Shown here one piece after another: positions 25,946-38,730 of a stretch of DNA of 64,000 bases. The notes under the pieces are model-generated. The model worked only from the letters and a program-made list of their open reading frames with translations, was not told the origin of the DNA and ran no database searches. The DNA lies in contig CAJJDP010000045.1 in the NCBI GenBank assembly GCA_905182995.1, positions 5,483 to 69,482 on the forward strand, given 5' to 3'. Position 1 is the first letter of the stretch, and every line of letters begins with the position of its first letter. Source of the stretch: Paramecium octaurelia. Its lineage: Eukaryota; Ciliophora; Oligohymenophorea; Peniculida; Parameciidae. The translations under genes were made by a program, and so were the position numbers.

Positions 25946-26620
25946 TCAATTTTATTATTTTTGTAAAATCAAGCTGCTTTTTTATTTGAATAATTAACTT
26001 AAATCTGTGCCTTAATAATTATCGAATTTTCCTTTCAAGATTAAAGCTCCTTATGTTTAAAAATTGTTTCTTTAAGAAATTAGTAAGATAGTGAGATTAC
26101 TAGTAACTAAATATTAGTGAAATATAAATACTATTTTGCGAAGGAACATTATTTTAAACAGAAGGGGTGTAAATTATTTCATAATATCTTTATAACGATT
26201 TTCATAAAGTGCGAGATATTGTTCTGACTTAACATCCCATAAACGGATAGAATTATCATCACTACAAGATGCTAATATAATATTATCAGGAGAGAAACAA
26301 ACTGACTATCCAATTTGGTTTTTATTCTCCTATCCTAACATTCCATAAACATGTAGAGCTATCATAACTACCAGAGGCTAATGTAGTACCATCAAAGGAG
26401 AGACAAACTGACATGATGGAATTATTCGGTCCATCTAATTTGGCTTTATGTTATCCTATCTTAACATCCCATAAGCGGATAGAGGTATTTGAACCACCTG
26501 ATGCTAATGTAGTACCATCAGGAGAAAAACAGACTGATACAACTGAATTTTAATTACTTTTTTATTATCCGGTTTTAGCATCCCATATATGGATAGAGTC
26601 GTCCCAACTGATCCAGATTG
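25946..26620 (-). pseudogene. WD40-repeat pseudogene fragment
   Basis: The minus strand encodes three WD40 repeats in one frame (with [14 protein letters not shown] and [10 protein letters not shown]), then a one-base frameshift near 26310, then a fourth repeat ([14 protein letters not shown]). The fragment continues into a tail matching the C-terminus of the WD40 gene at the left end (here GALILKGKFDNYQGTDLSQL) and ends at TGA 25946-25948. A 25-nt GTATTTA..TTTAG sequence lies just before the tail, at the homologous intron position. The 5' portion, including most repeats and any start, is missing. It is a truncated, frameshifted relative of the 1541-3962 gene, probably non-functional. Confidence 0.85.
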
Positions 26621-27047
26621 TATATTTAGATAAATTATAAAGATTGATGACTATCAAAAATTTTGAAATATTGAAAAGCTCTAATGTTTTTATTTATAAG
26701 TAATATGTTTTTGATAACACAACATTTAATAAATAAAATATTAATTAAATTAGATAAAATTCGACATCTATATATATATATATATAGAAATAATCAATTT
26801 ATTCTATCTGCTTTATTCATAATATTGTAAATGACCCAAAAATTTCATCTAAAATTTAGTGCTAAACAAAAAAATAACAGAAGTAGAAATAAGGATTTCT
26901 GGTTCCCTTTCTGATTTCTCTATAACAAATTTCATTATTATTATCCTAAAGTATATCATAATGGGTTCTAACATTAAAAAGTTTATGAATAGAGAAAGTA
27001 CTAATATTAATGAGATCTATTAATTAAAAGCTTTAAAGTCAACCAAA
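26621..27047. other. Intergenic stretch
   Basis: AT-rich, with a short (AT)n run near 26770. No gene, RNA or motif recognised. Confidence 0.5.
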
Positions 27048-30000
27048 TCACTAAATAATATAAATATTTTACCATTTCATTATTAGAATCAGGGATACAC
27101 AGTAAGAAAATATATGAAGTGATAAATATACTAACACTATTAAAATACGCCATCCTCCTTTAAATCTATAAGGAACTTAAAGTATTTTAAAAGCGATTTT
27201 AATTATTAAGAAAATTAAAGCATTCATAATTAAGAATGCAAAAATTGGAATATTTATTAGCCAACCAATTTCAAAACATATGATGGGAATGTAGAAGCTT
27301 ATCTTTAATGAAGGTTGTAAGAAGGTAAAGCTCCTTCTAATTACTGCAGAATTAAAAAAAAACACGGATAACAATTCGTGAATATCCTTGATAAGAAACA
27401 AAATTTACTTTAAAACATTTTTAATAAACATACAAATTTCCAGGGTAAAGTAATAATTTTTTTTCCTAATCAATTGTGTTATCTTCAATAGTTGAATTTG
27501 ATTTTGGTATATAGCTTTAAAATGGCTCTGGTTCTTTTTCTACCCTAGTTAACTCAAAAAACAGAAAGTAACAAAAACCATAAAAATACCATGAAACAAA
27601 ATTATTGGTTGTTCATTTATATTCAACTAAGTATTGAATTTTTTATATTCATGACCTATTCTTTAGGTATTATCTCCATTGCTTGTAGAATGGTTTGAAT
27701 ATCTAACTAAAATGATACTTCCTATTTATTGACATAAGCAAGAAACTTAGACAGTTGTATTATCAGATTCTTCAACTAATAATTTACATAAGACAACCTC
27801 CCCTATTCCATTAATTTAAACACAACTCTGAAAGTAAATATATTTATCTGACTTCTAATCAATTTCAAGGCATTTTGGATATCTAATCATATCAACTGCA
27901 TACTGTTTGAGAGAACCAAGATATTCAACATAACGATGATCATAAAGATGGTTTTAAAGTCTTGTCTTTTTGAATACCTACTCATCAATTTCAAGGGTTG
28001 ATTAATTAAACAATAATGAAAGCTGATTTTAAAACTGTGTAGATAAGTTATAAGGATTGAAATTTATATCTAGTTCTTCCTTTTGTACAAAATCTACAAA
28101 GGCATCTAGCAATTCTTTTTCTAAGTCAAATAACTTATCAAAGGTGTCCTTTGTTAATTTTATCACAGACCATTTTAAAATTTGTCCTTGGATGGTTAAT
28201 TATTGATCATTCACTTTGGCTTTAACAACTGTTTCTTTGGTAATTTTTTCCACTAACTAAAATATCACTTAAGCTATCTAAAATAATTAATTTTATTCTT
28301 AAGGACTTTTTATTTAAATTTTTAGAATTTTGACGAAAACATCATCAATGTAAAGTAACATAATTGATAGCGCATCAATAACTGCTTATTTCTTTTAGAA
28401 TAACTTTTCATCCAAAATAAATTCGTTATCAAAGATTTCATTTTCTAAATTAATCCTCTATAGATTCAAATTAGTATATACATTTTTTATATATTGTATC
28501 TCTTAAATTAAACTTGATTGAGTATTTGTAGAGTAATTATAAGCATGATTTCTTTCAGACTAAAATGTTTAAGTAAGATTATTGAAACATCTAATTTAAG
28601 ATTATTCAGTTAACAGTCTAGTTTTAGATTTTAAATTATCTTGTTAAAATATTAGTCTTTTGTATAATGATAAAGTTTGATAAGCTAATAACTAATCATT
28701 TAATTTTTCAGAGATAAAATAATTTTTGATATTGCTAATCAACTATATTGATAACTTCATACAGTTTTATTATTCTTGATGATTTAGCAGAATCTCAAGT
28801 AATAGAGCAATTTAATGTTGAAAAATAAATGTACTAAATTAAGCATTAGTACAATCTAAAATATCTTTAGCTACATTTACTTATTTATAAATATTTGTAT
28901 ATGAACCTTAAGAATCCATTGCTTATATCATAATAATATTTTCAGAATTAGATGGAAGGAAAGTTTTAAAAATGTTTGAAGCTTAATATGAATTCAAAAT
29001 TAAAGAGTAATCAGATTTAAGATTTTCAAAATCTTTATAATCTTGATAGGATATGAAATATCTCATCTAAAATTATAAGGGATAATTCTCATTAAAATCG
29101 CAATTCACAATAAATTGTATTGGTTTTAAAGCCTAAGCATTTTGACTTTCTTATGCAAAATAACAATTAGGTTGTAAATTTACTGTCAGATTTAAATCTG
29201 CTTAATTAGGCATTATTTAATCTGTGAACTAAGCCAAAAATTTCAAATTAATAATTTTTCCGTTGTCAAATTGCTAAAATATATCAAAAATTCGAAACTG
29301 ATACTGGTTATACTGAGAACTCATTACATTAATAATTTGGTAATTATAAATGAAAGCGACATAATATTCTAATAAGTATTATCTATTTTCAAAAGGAATA
29401 TTGATATTAAACTCCAAGTTTTCGTAGTTGTTAACAGCTCTCATTAAATATCCTTAATTGTAATTTACTTCCAGTAAAGAATATTCATCCTCTAGAAATA
29501 CGATATTTTGATTAAAATTGTATTTTTATTAGTTTTTCCAAACCACTACCTACCACGTTTAAATAGAAAAAGGAGCAATAGTTGATGATGGTATAATTTG
29601 AGTGTAATCTGTTTCATTAATTTTTATCGCTTTTCCCTTTATATCAAAGCAGTCTCTATTTTGTACTAAATCTATACACTATACATAAAAATTAATCGCT
29701 TTATCTTAATTCCATTCTTATTTTTAATCAAGATCTTTACATAATATTTAGATATACGTATCTTTTCTGTAATTTTATTGTTTTTTCGTTCCATTAAACA
29801 TACATAAAATACCTGCTGAAATGATTTCAATAGTAATATTTCTAGAAGTTGAAAAATCACTTAATGGTTCTACAATATTTTATTAAAACGTATAGGTTGT
29901 CTTTGGAGTTAACAGATAACTTTAAACGGTGACATTAAATTCTGTTTGGCTTATGAGAGCTGAAAAATTAACTTTTGATGGTCTGGAATAGGAATCATTT

Positions 30001-33000
30001 CTTTTAACTTCAAATAATTAGACTAAATAATTGGAATTATCAATTATAATCGCATTTTGATCAGAGCAGTCTTTTTTCCTTATTAAAAATTGTAAGATAA
30101 CATTTTCAAAACTATAGAATTTTTATTTTGATACCAGAAGGATTGTAGGGAATTTGCCTGAATGTGTTTAAACAGATATAGTTGACGTAGATTCTTCTAA
30201 AACAAAATTTTTAAAGTTTACTACAAAGGTTATGCTGGATTGCTTGGGTAGGGTATCAAAAGGAATAATTAATTCTAATAACTAGAAATTATTGAGAATT
30301 TAGATGAAACTATCGAGGTCTCCATTACCATTTGACCCAATTACTTAATAGGTCCATGAGATATTTTGTAAGTTTCTTAAACCATTATTACTTTAAGACT
30401 GGCGATAAATGGCATTTTCATCACAAGGATTCAATATGTATGTTGGTATATCATAGTCTATTTTAGGAGGATAAGGGTTTAAGGGTTTTTAAAGTTAATT
30501 GAAAATAAAGATACTTAATTTGATTAAACAACCATCAAAACCAAATTTTTACTCCTAAAATATTAAGTGATCTCCAGGAATAATTGTTGCCATATGTCCC
30601 AATTTTATGTGAAATATAGTATCATCATTTTGAAGTAAATAGCATTACGGACTTTTTCCTAATTAGACTTAAGTTTATTCACTGAAGATTTTAGAACAAA
30701 TATTCTCTTGAAATTATGACATAAAATAATTTCTATTTAAAGGGAAATCAAAACTTATTTATATAGAAAGTAAATCATCAGATAATCTAGCTTGTAAAAT
30801 AGCAACTTCGCAAGCTAAAATATCATAAAATAAAATACTAGAACACCAAGGGGTAGTAAAGTGACACTTTGAGTGTAAAGGTTCATCACAAATCATATCG
30901 GTAGTCAACATTCTATTTCCCAAACAGGATAAGCAGCCTTGCAAATTACAAGTTCTACAAAATCCAGGACACTATAGGCAATATTCACTTTCTAAATCAT
31001 CGTAAAACCCATCTGGACAAATGCAATTTGGATTATTCACTCGATCTCCTTTACACTATAAGCAATTAGTAGATGTGTTTGAACATGTTAAACATTTATT
31101 CTCACATTCTTAAAATAATACAACGATTATACAGATACAAAGTATTTATTGTGCCTCAAAGTATCCGTCTTGACAAAGACATAATTTAGTTACTCTTCCT
31201 TCCTTACAAGTAAGACAATTTGATGCTATTGTTTTGCATGTCTAACATTAAAATTGGCAAGCTAGTATAGTAACTAAAATTACGTTCACATAAAGAATCA
31301 TGATTTTCAAAATAACCAATTTAGCAATCACAAGTTGGAGGAATGTTTCTTAATTTACTTGAACAAAGTTAGCAATTTGTTGAACTAATTTAACAAATTT
31401 TACAAGGATAGCTGCATTTTTTACATTCTAGAGTTATACCATCATCATAATATCCATCTTTGCAATTACAATTTTTGAATATGGTAAATCTATTTGAAAA
31501 TTAAGATATTTAGCAACTTGTGCAATTATCTTTTGTAATTTAACAGGTGTTGCATTTAATGTTACATTCTTTATTATATTTTGAGAATTACTTTAACATA
31601 TTTCATCTACATCGGAATAAAACCCAGCCATACAAGGACACTTTTTTATGATAGACTAGTCAATTCTAAATTGATTGGTATCGCAACTAGTACAGTTATC
31701 TTTTCTACCATTACACGTTAGACAAGAGTTTGAACATTCTATTTCAAAGGAATAAATACTTTAGCAAACAAATTGACCATTATCAAAGTATCCTATTTGA
31801 CATGTGCAAGCATTTAAACTTAAGATCCTATGCTATTCAGCTTCGAAACATGATTGACAATATGTTGACGTTGATTGACATGTTTTACAAATGTTATTGC
31901 ATTTTTAACACATTTCAATTCCAATATCATAATATCCTTCTTAGCAGATACACTATTAAGTAATGTTTAAGATTCTAAAATATAATGGTTCGCAGGATGA
32001 ACATTGCATGGATGAAATCATACATTTTTAACAACTCAGATCACATACTATCTAATATACAACTTATTACATGAACACTATTTAGAATAAGTCTCATAGT
32101 ACCCATCTCTGCATGGACATTTAAAGTTATCTTGATCGAAATATCTTGTTATTATATCACATGTAATACATTAATTTGCCATCTCTTTACATTCCTTACA
32201 AGTACTATTGCAGGCTGAAAATTATAATGTTAGATACCTTGACATTTTTTTGAGGTATAATTGAAAAAATAGTTTGCTTAGCAAACACACTCGTTTTGAA
32301 CACTTAAATTGAGATTGAGCAGAGGATCACATGATGTACAATAAGTAGCTATTGTTGAACAGGTTAGACATGAAATATCACATTATTTACATGCTAAGTT
32401 AAGAGAATCTTCATAGAATCCATTTTAACATATGCAAACATTTCCAGATTAGAATATTCTGAAATTATCTGCTGAACAAGTTGTACAGTAATTTGGAGTA
32501 TTAAAACATGTCAAACAAGTAGGATGACAAAATAAACATGAATGATCATCTCCAGACTCATAAGTTCCATCAACGCATTAGCAGATATTATTTGTTAATA
32601 TTTTCATAGGTTTACAAGATGTGCAATAAAAAATTGCAACTAGAATTACATTGACTACAAATTTCAAGATTAGTTTCAAAAAGACCAGTATTGCAATTGC
32701 AGTTGCTTCCCTCCAAATGTCTAGTAATTGGACATGAAGTACAAAAGTCTGCAGTATGGTTGCAACTTAAACATTTGATAGAGCATTTCATACAATTTGA
32801 AGAGAATCCATCATCAAAATACCCATCCAAACTTTAACATATATTTTGATTTAACACTCTAAAAGATAAGGATGCAAAAATGCATGAATTACATGACTCA
32901 GGTCCATTTTAATTACAGGTGAAACAAGAGTAATGACATTTTTCACATGAATCAATTCCTGAGTCATAATAAGATTCCAAGCACCTACAGTTAAACAGGA

Positions 33001-36000
33001 TTGGATCAAGATATCGATGAGATGTTGAAGTACAAGAATCACAATGTTTAGAAATGGAACTACATTATAAGCAACTATAATGACATTCTAATAATGATAA
33101 ATTGTATACTTTAACATATCAAATCTAATCCATCGTCAAAATATCCAGATGGACATAAACATTATGAATTGTTTAATACTCTTACACTTGAAGCAGAACA
33201 AGTTAAACAATAATTTTCTAATTTATCACAAGTTTCACATTTATAATTACAAACTGAATATTTTTTAATATAGTACTTTAGCAGCTTGGTTTACCAATAT
33301 TAAAATAATGAGGAATACAAACACAACTGGTTTCTTGCAATTCTCTCATTTCACTTGCTAAACATGAAGTGCATTATGTCGCAGATGATCCATTACAGCT
33401 TAGGCAAGAGAAATGACAATCTATTCATATAACAATTCTTACTCTAGCAATCCTATTTACCCTGTATTTAGTAGCTACTTATTGGGGCACCCTATAATTT
33501 CGTTAGACACTTGCAAGAGTTTCCATCCAAATATTTACCTGTTTTACATGAACTGCAATTTAAGGAAGAATCTTTACAAGTTAAGCAAGACCCATCACAA
33601 CCTAGTATTTGATGATTAAAGTATCAACCTTAGCATTCTGATTACTTGCCATCATCATAGTATTTGCTAACACATAGACATTAGTTTAAGTTATCTAAAT
33701 TTCTTCTGCTTGATGGATTACAGGAAGTACACTGATTTAATGAAGAACCATTACAAGTCATACATGTATAATGACATACTTTTGAAATAATGAGTATTAA
33801 ATACTTAAGCATTTAGGATTATTAATTTAATCGTATGATCCTATTGGGCAAGAACAAGAGTTATCAACTCCTAGTTCTCTATAAGAATATTCAGGACAGG
33901 ATTAACAATTATCTACTGTTCCACTACATTCAGCGCATCGATATGAACATTCTACATAAATAGTACATAATTACAATAGCACATAGGATCATTCTATAAT
34001 TTCTCCATACTTTACTCTTTGCACCCACAATAATTTCCCTTCAGTTCCCTATTATTAGCAGATGAGCAAGTGATGCAATTATCTGCATCTGGTCCATAAC
34101 AATTATTACAAGTATAATGGCATTCTATTATAATCGATAGTCTTACTGGCACATTACAATTAACCAAGATCATAGTATCCTTATGGACAAATGCACCTTG
34201 ACATAATTAATTATCTATAAGCAGGATCACAAGAAAGACAACTATTTTCTAAACTCCCTGAACACGTTAAACAATTAGAATGGCATATTTGACATTCCAA
34301 ATTGATATCGTCACTAAAATAATGTGAATCAATGCAAACACATTTAAATGGCGTACCCACTCTATCTGGTTATCTGGAAATTGGACAAAGACTGCATTAA
34401 TCTTCCCCAAAATTAGCACAATCAGCACAGGAATGGTGACAGATTGCTAAATATAAGGCTAATTCAATACGTGAACATGTGATATCATTTAAACCTGTAT
34501 CGATGTAAGTAGAGTCACATTAGCATTAATAATCTGCAGTTAGATGACGATGAGAAGATAATGAATAAGTTGTACAATTTGTTGATAATGGTCCTGAACA
34601 ATTTTCGCATGTATAATGGCATTCTAAATACATTATTATTTTTGATTACTTATACATATGTCTAAGACTCCCTCATCTGTATAGCCTGTCTTACAAATGC
34701 ATTTTAAATCATCAGACACAATTCGATGCTAACCTGGTAAACACATAGTACAATATTGATTGTTTGTATTGTCTTGTGGAAATTCACACTTTTCACACAT
34801 TGGATGACATGCTATCTAGTTTAATTAAATACGCAAACACCAAGTAGAGCCATCATTCTTAATTTATTCAGCCATATATTTGGGACAAAGACATTGCCCA
34901 TTGATGAACTCTTTTTTATTCAGTTCATAGTTTCCGCAATCTGTACAATCTTAATTTGTCGGTCCTTAACAAGTCTCACATGAGATATAGCATTCTAAAT
35001 AGATAAGATGTTCTGGTACCTTGACACATAAGTTCATCAACTCCTGTTCTGTAGTAACCATTTTTACAAACTAAATAATAATCAAAAGATATACTTAAGC
35101 AATCTGATCCATTTGGCCCAGTGCACTAATTACAAAAACTAGGACACTCTTAATAATACAAATAAAAATCTCTAACTCCAAATGATTCTTCATCAAAAGC
35201 TTCATTGAGATTTGTAGTGACTTGAATTTTAACAGAATTTGCCTAATGATTTACTTCTAATTCTGTTCTGGAAAATAAAGTTTTAGAGGCAAATTACGAG
35301 TTACCGCAAACTTTCCCATAATAGCCGTTTGTTGCAATAAACTTTTTTTCCCAAACTAAAGTTCCATCTACCAGTATTTAAGCTGCTTCATTATCCCATG
35401 CATCTATTTTAGCCCATAGAATAAAGATTTTGATTTTAAAATGTGGGTATTAAATATCAAATGTGGTACTTATTATTGATCCAGCACCAAACTTTCCGAA
35501 CCCTCTAAATAGAGCAACGGCTAAAATATATAAACTGTCTTACGTCCACATTTGGTCATTTCTAAAAGACCATTTACTACGTTCCATCCATCTGCTGTTA
35601 TAATATCTAATTAATCCCAGCTTTTTGCTACAAATTTCCAATTTGAACAATCATTTATTGTATCGCCAAGTTTGCATAACAAACAGCCATCAGGACATTT
35701 CTCCACATCTATGCTGAAGTCCCTCATTCCCCAATATCCCTTTTTTATTAAACATTGTTATATTATAGGTTGCATCCAAGTTTGACGTTATCAACACTAC
35801 TGCTGTTGGACTAGAGTGAGTCAATCTCCAACTAAAATTAGTATAATAATCATGAGAATCTAATCCATTTTATCCACACAAGTCTGTTCCATCTTAAGTG
35901 TAAAACAATTTATTCCATGCAATTTAACCATCTCCAAAAAGGAAAACATTCTTATATAACCAGGTGTCGATCCTAAACTTTACAAATAAGTTACTTCCAA

Positions 36001-36291
36001 AATTATATCTTCAAATATATATAGTAATGAGGTGGAAGGCTAAATATTTTACTCACACTAGTGTTTGCACCAAAAACATTGTATCCTCCAAATAGATTGA
36101 TGCCGTTACACGTAGTAGCCAGAGGTTAGCCTCCCGTTACCGTCCAACCTATTGTTCAATTTAATTATACCATCTTCATTTATAATATTTGTTGTTGTAA
36201 ATGATTAAGAGATTGTTACTCTAACCCCATCTCCAAACTCTTGCATACAGATGAAAAGAGCGACATAGAAGATTTAGCTATTCATAAACAT
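27048..36291 (-). CDS. Giant secreted Cys-rich, REJ-like multi-pass surface receptor
   Basis: One minus-strand gene running from a signal peptide (NSQIFYVALFICMQ, start at 36291 or 36285) to TGA at 27048-27050. It has many short introns; the first, 22 nt at 36149-36170, is clear, but the full exon map was not resolved. Order of parts: two related N-terminal modules (DGWTVTGG.. and DGWNVVNG.., each followed by a Cys); from about 35.2 to 30.8 kb dozens of Cys-rich furin/growth-factor-receptor-type repeats with CxxC pairs; from about 30.9 kb a REJ-like region that starts CEVAILQARLSDDLLSI and runs ~1000 residues; then several membrane spans (PIILFHGIFMVFVTFCFL; FEIGWLINIPIFAFLIM; RILIVLVYLSLHIFSYCVSL) and a very short end. 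REJ domains are known from polycystin-1 and sperm receptor for egg jelly. A role in sensing or adhesion is inferred. Confidence 0.8.
36149..36170 (-). other. 22-nt intron near the start of the giant receptor gene
   Basis: On the minus strand it begins GTATAATTAA and ends CAATAG, phase 1. It joins the signal-peptide exon to the frame reading GWTVTGGQPLATTCNGINLF. Unspliced, the frame runs into unrelated sequence. Confidence 0.8.
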
Positions 36292-37237
36292 TATTATTGC
36301 AAAAATTCAATATCCTAAAAGCGGTATTACAATACTCTCATAAATTTCAATTAAATCATATTTAATTAATCCTATTGCATAATCACACAAAATTTTATGT
36401 AATTAAGTATTTGAAAGTCGAATTAAAGAGTATTTAAACTGAAACTTCCTCTCAAGTAATTAATAATATCGTAATATTACAACTTACAAACAGAATCAAT
36501 TTAAAATTAATATATTTTACAATTACATTATTAGTATGTTGCTTTTCTTATTGCTAATCAAAAACAAATTAGTTTAGGATATTATTTACTTGTGATTGGT
36601 GAAGTACTGTTCCAAATCCTAACAAGAATTTGAGGATTTTACCTTACACAATTAATGATCTATATTATTTGGCATCATCGTTGAAAATGATTATTACTTA
36701 ATTTGTCCCTAAAGCAGATTAGTATAAAATATATATTTATAAATATAATTATAATTTTAATCATACAATTTACCTCTTTTTTTCTTAAGATTCTTATTGT
36801 CTAATAATATAAAAGAATAGGTGTAAATAATATATGAGGTAAAAAATGTTTCTTTTAATTGCAGCATCAATAGGAACAGCATTTAATTTCCTATAAACTA
36901 GTCAAAAACTCCAATCAACCAAAATATGATTTATTTATATTTTTCCTTCTTCGTTAATAGATATTATGAGGATTTCTACTTCTAAATGAGCGTTTTGGAT
37001 TTTGTAAAGTATATAGAATTAAGAATAATAATAAAGCAGAATTAATAAGAATATACAACATTTATTGTTATTGCCATAAATATGTATTATATTAAATAAA
37101 GCATCAATTAATGAAAGGAGATCATCTGAAAATGACAAATTTTAATTTTGTATTATGAAAATATTATTTGACCAACATTCGAATAATTATTTTTTTTAAC
37201 CACATCAATTTAATATTATAAACCTCTGCTTAGCTTC
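36292..37237. other. Intergenic stretch with one possible tiny ORF
   Basis: A minus-strand 60-codon frame (36678 down to 36496), starting MMPNNIDHQLCKVKSSNSCQ, looks protein-like in its first half but then becomes low-complexity. Without a homolog in mind it is not called as a gene. The rest is AT-rich and unrecognised. Confidence 0.4.
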
Positions 37238-37677
37238 TCAAATTTCTTCTAAAATTTGGTTTGCTTAAATGGTTTCTCTAATATAAATTAAAAATTATAA
37301 ATATGAATATTATGAGCACTTCTTGTTATAATCTATTTGATTTCCTTCATTAAGTCCAATAAATGCGTATGCAATCAGCTGTTTTCCTTAAGCCAATCGG
37401 CTATTGCATCTGCCAAATTCAAAATGATTGTATAAATTTACAGAACAATTTTATTCATTTATCTATTTGTATAGATCCAATATGGAAATTCAGAAGAATC
37501 TTAGAAATTAAGTACTTCTATTATATGATTATAAAATTTTAGGAAAAATGTACAGTTTCCCTCCATCAAGTTATTAGATTCTTTCTTGAACTTATAAAGT
37601 TTAGAAGAAATGAGTTCGAAAGATGAGGGTATCAAGAAATTTGGACATAATTAATATTTTTCTTTAGCATCCAGCAT
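37238..37677 (-). CDS. Small hypothetical soluble protein
   Basis: Two exons (37677-37442, 37409-37238) joined by a 32-nt GT..AG intron give 135 residues. The start reads MLDAKEKYQLCPNFLIPSSF; later parts include LYKFKKESNNLMEGNCTFFL, FPYWIYTNRQMNKIV and, after the intron, GKQLIAYAFIGLNEGNQIDY; the end is ANQILEEI before TGA. There is no signal peptide or membrane span. It looks alpha-helical, possibly of tetratricopeptide type (a guess only). It starts 31 bp after the stop of the RING gene on the same strand, the usual ciliate tandem spacing. The join is supported because both frames stop soon if the intron is kept. Confidence 0.68.
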
Positions 37678-37708
37678 TGTTTTATAAATTATGAATTAGT
37701 AAATATAA

Positions 37709-38702
37709 TCAAATGAATTCAAGTAATGCCACATCTTTGGGTTATTCTAATCCATACCGACATAGTGGACAACGAGGATCTCTTCCCAACCATTATTTAC
37801 AGCATTCGGCATGAAAATAGTGTTCCTGATGACAGGGCAACTGAATTACACTATGCGATTCATTAATTTCCTAATAGCAAATAGGGCTATGATAGTAAAT
37901 GTAAAATACCAATCATTTTATTGCATTGAAGGGCGTTGTTCCTTTAATTTTCTAAATTTGATGTTCTGCAAGGAATCATAGAATCTAATGATTAGGTTTC
38001 TGTTCTGTTGATAATGCAATTCTTGTCTTATTACAATGAACCATAGCATTACAAATGGCCAGATAAAGCACATAAGCACAGGGATGATCCAATAAAGAAT
38101 TAAAAGTACAAGATAAAATTGAATGAGCAATGGGGTTTCGCTTGTAATAAATAGCATAGTAGTTAGTGTGTAGACTGAAATGAAGTAGTACAACAACTTA
38201 ATAGTAATACAATTAAAGTAAAAGGACTTTTGCTCAATAATGTCAATGACAAGTAATCCATTGACAGGGCGATAATAGCTAACGAATTCCTAAATGATTA
38301 TTTAAGTTATGGATGAATTCAAAGAGAGCAAATTAAGTTATCTATTATAGTTCTATATATCAATACTACCTATGTATTAGGTTAAAATTCTAAATAATAT
38401 TAAGATATTTACCCAATTATGAGATAGTGAAGGATGTTGATAACATCGTGCAAGCCCATAACTAAAATTAGTATGCTAAAGAGGGGTTCTACTATTTGTT
38501 GATATTGGGACAAAGTAATAAATAGTTTGATTAGATAATAGAAGCATAAAAATAAACAAAGAGCATTTCCTTCTTTTATTGCGCTGGGAAGTATAGGCAA
38601 GTAATTATCTGTAATAAGGAGTCTATCATCTAAATAGGAGCTATCGGAGCCAAAGTTGAGTGAGTGGTCTTGGTGCCAAAAGAAGTTTACTTCATTAATC
38701 AT
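37709..38702 (-). CDS. Membrane-anchored RING-H2 ubiquitin ligase
   Basis: Three exons (38702-38413, 38389-37910, 37886-37709) with two 23-nt introns give 315 residues. Several membrane spans cover residues ~40-215 (such as LCLFLCFYYLIKLFITL and LYWIIPVLMCFIWPFVMLWF). The C-terminus carries a RING-H2 finger: CPIC, then CHQEHYFHAEC, then RCPLCR, matching the C3H2C3 zinc-ligand pattern. The second intron falls inside the first CPIC codon, so the finger exists only after splicing. RING-H2 fingers recruit E2 enzymes to transfer ubiquitin; membrane members usually act at ER, endosomes or plasma membrane. Substrate unknown. It is divergent with the kinase-like gene, the two starts only 28 bp apart, so their promoters must be shared or overlapping. 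Confidence 0.92.
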
Positions 38703-38730
38703 GCAATATTAATAAAAAAAATTAATTATT

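Noticed and set aside
26765-26790. Short (AT)n run as regulatory or centromeric repeat
   Set aside because: Too short and expected by chance in DNA this AT-rich.
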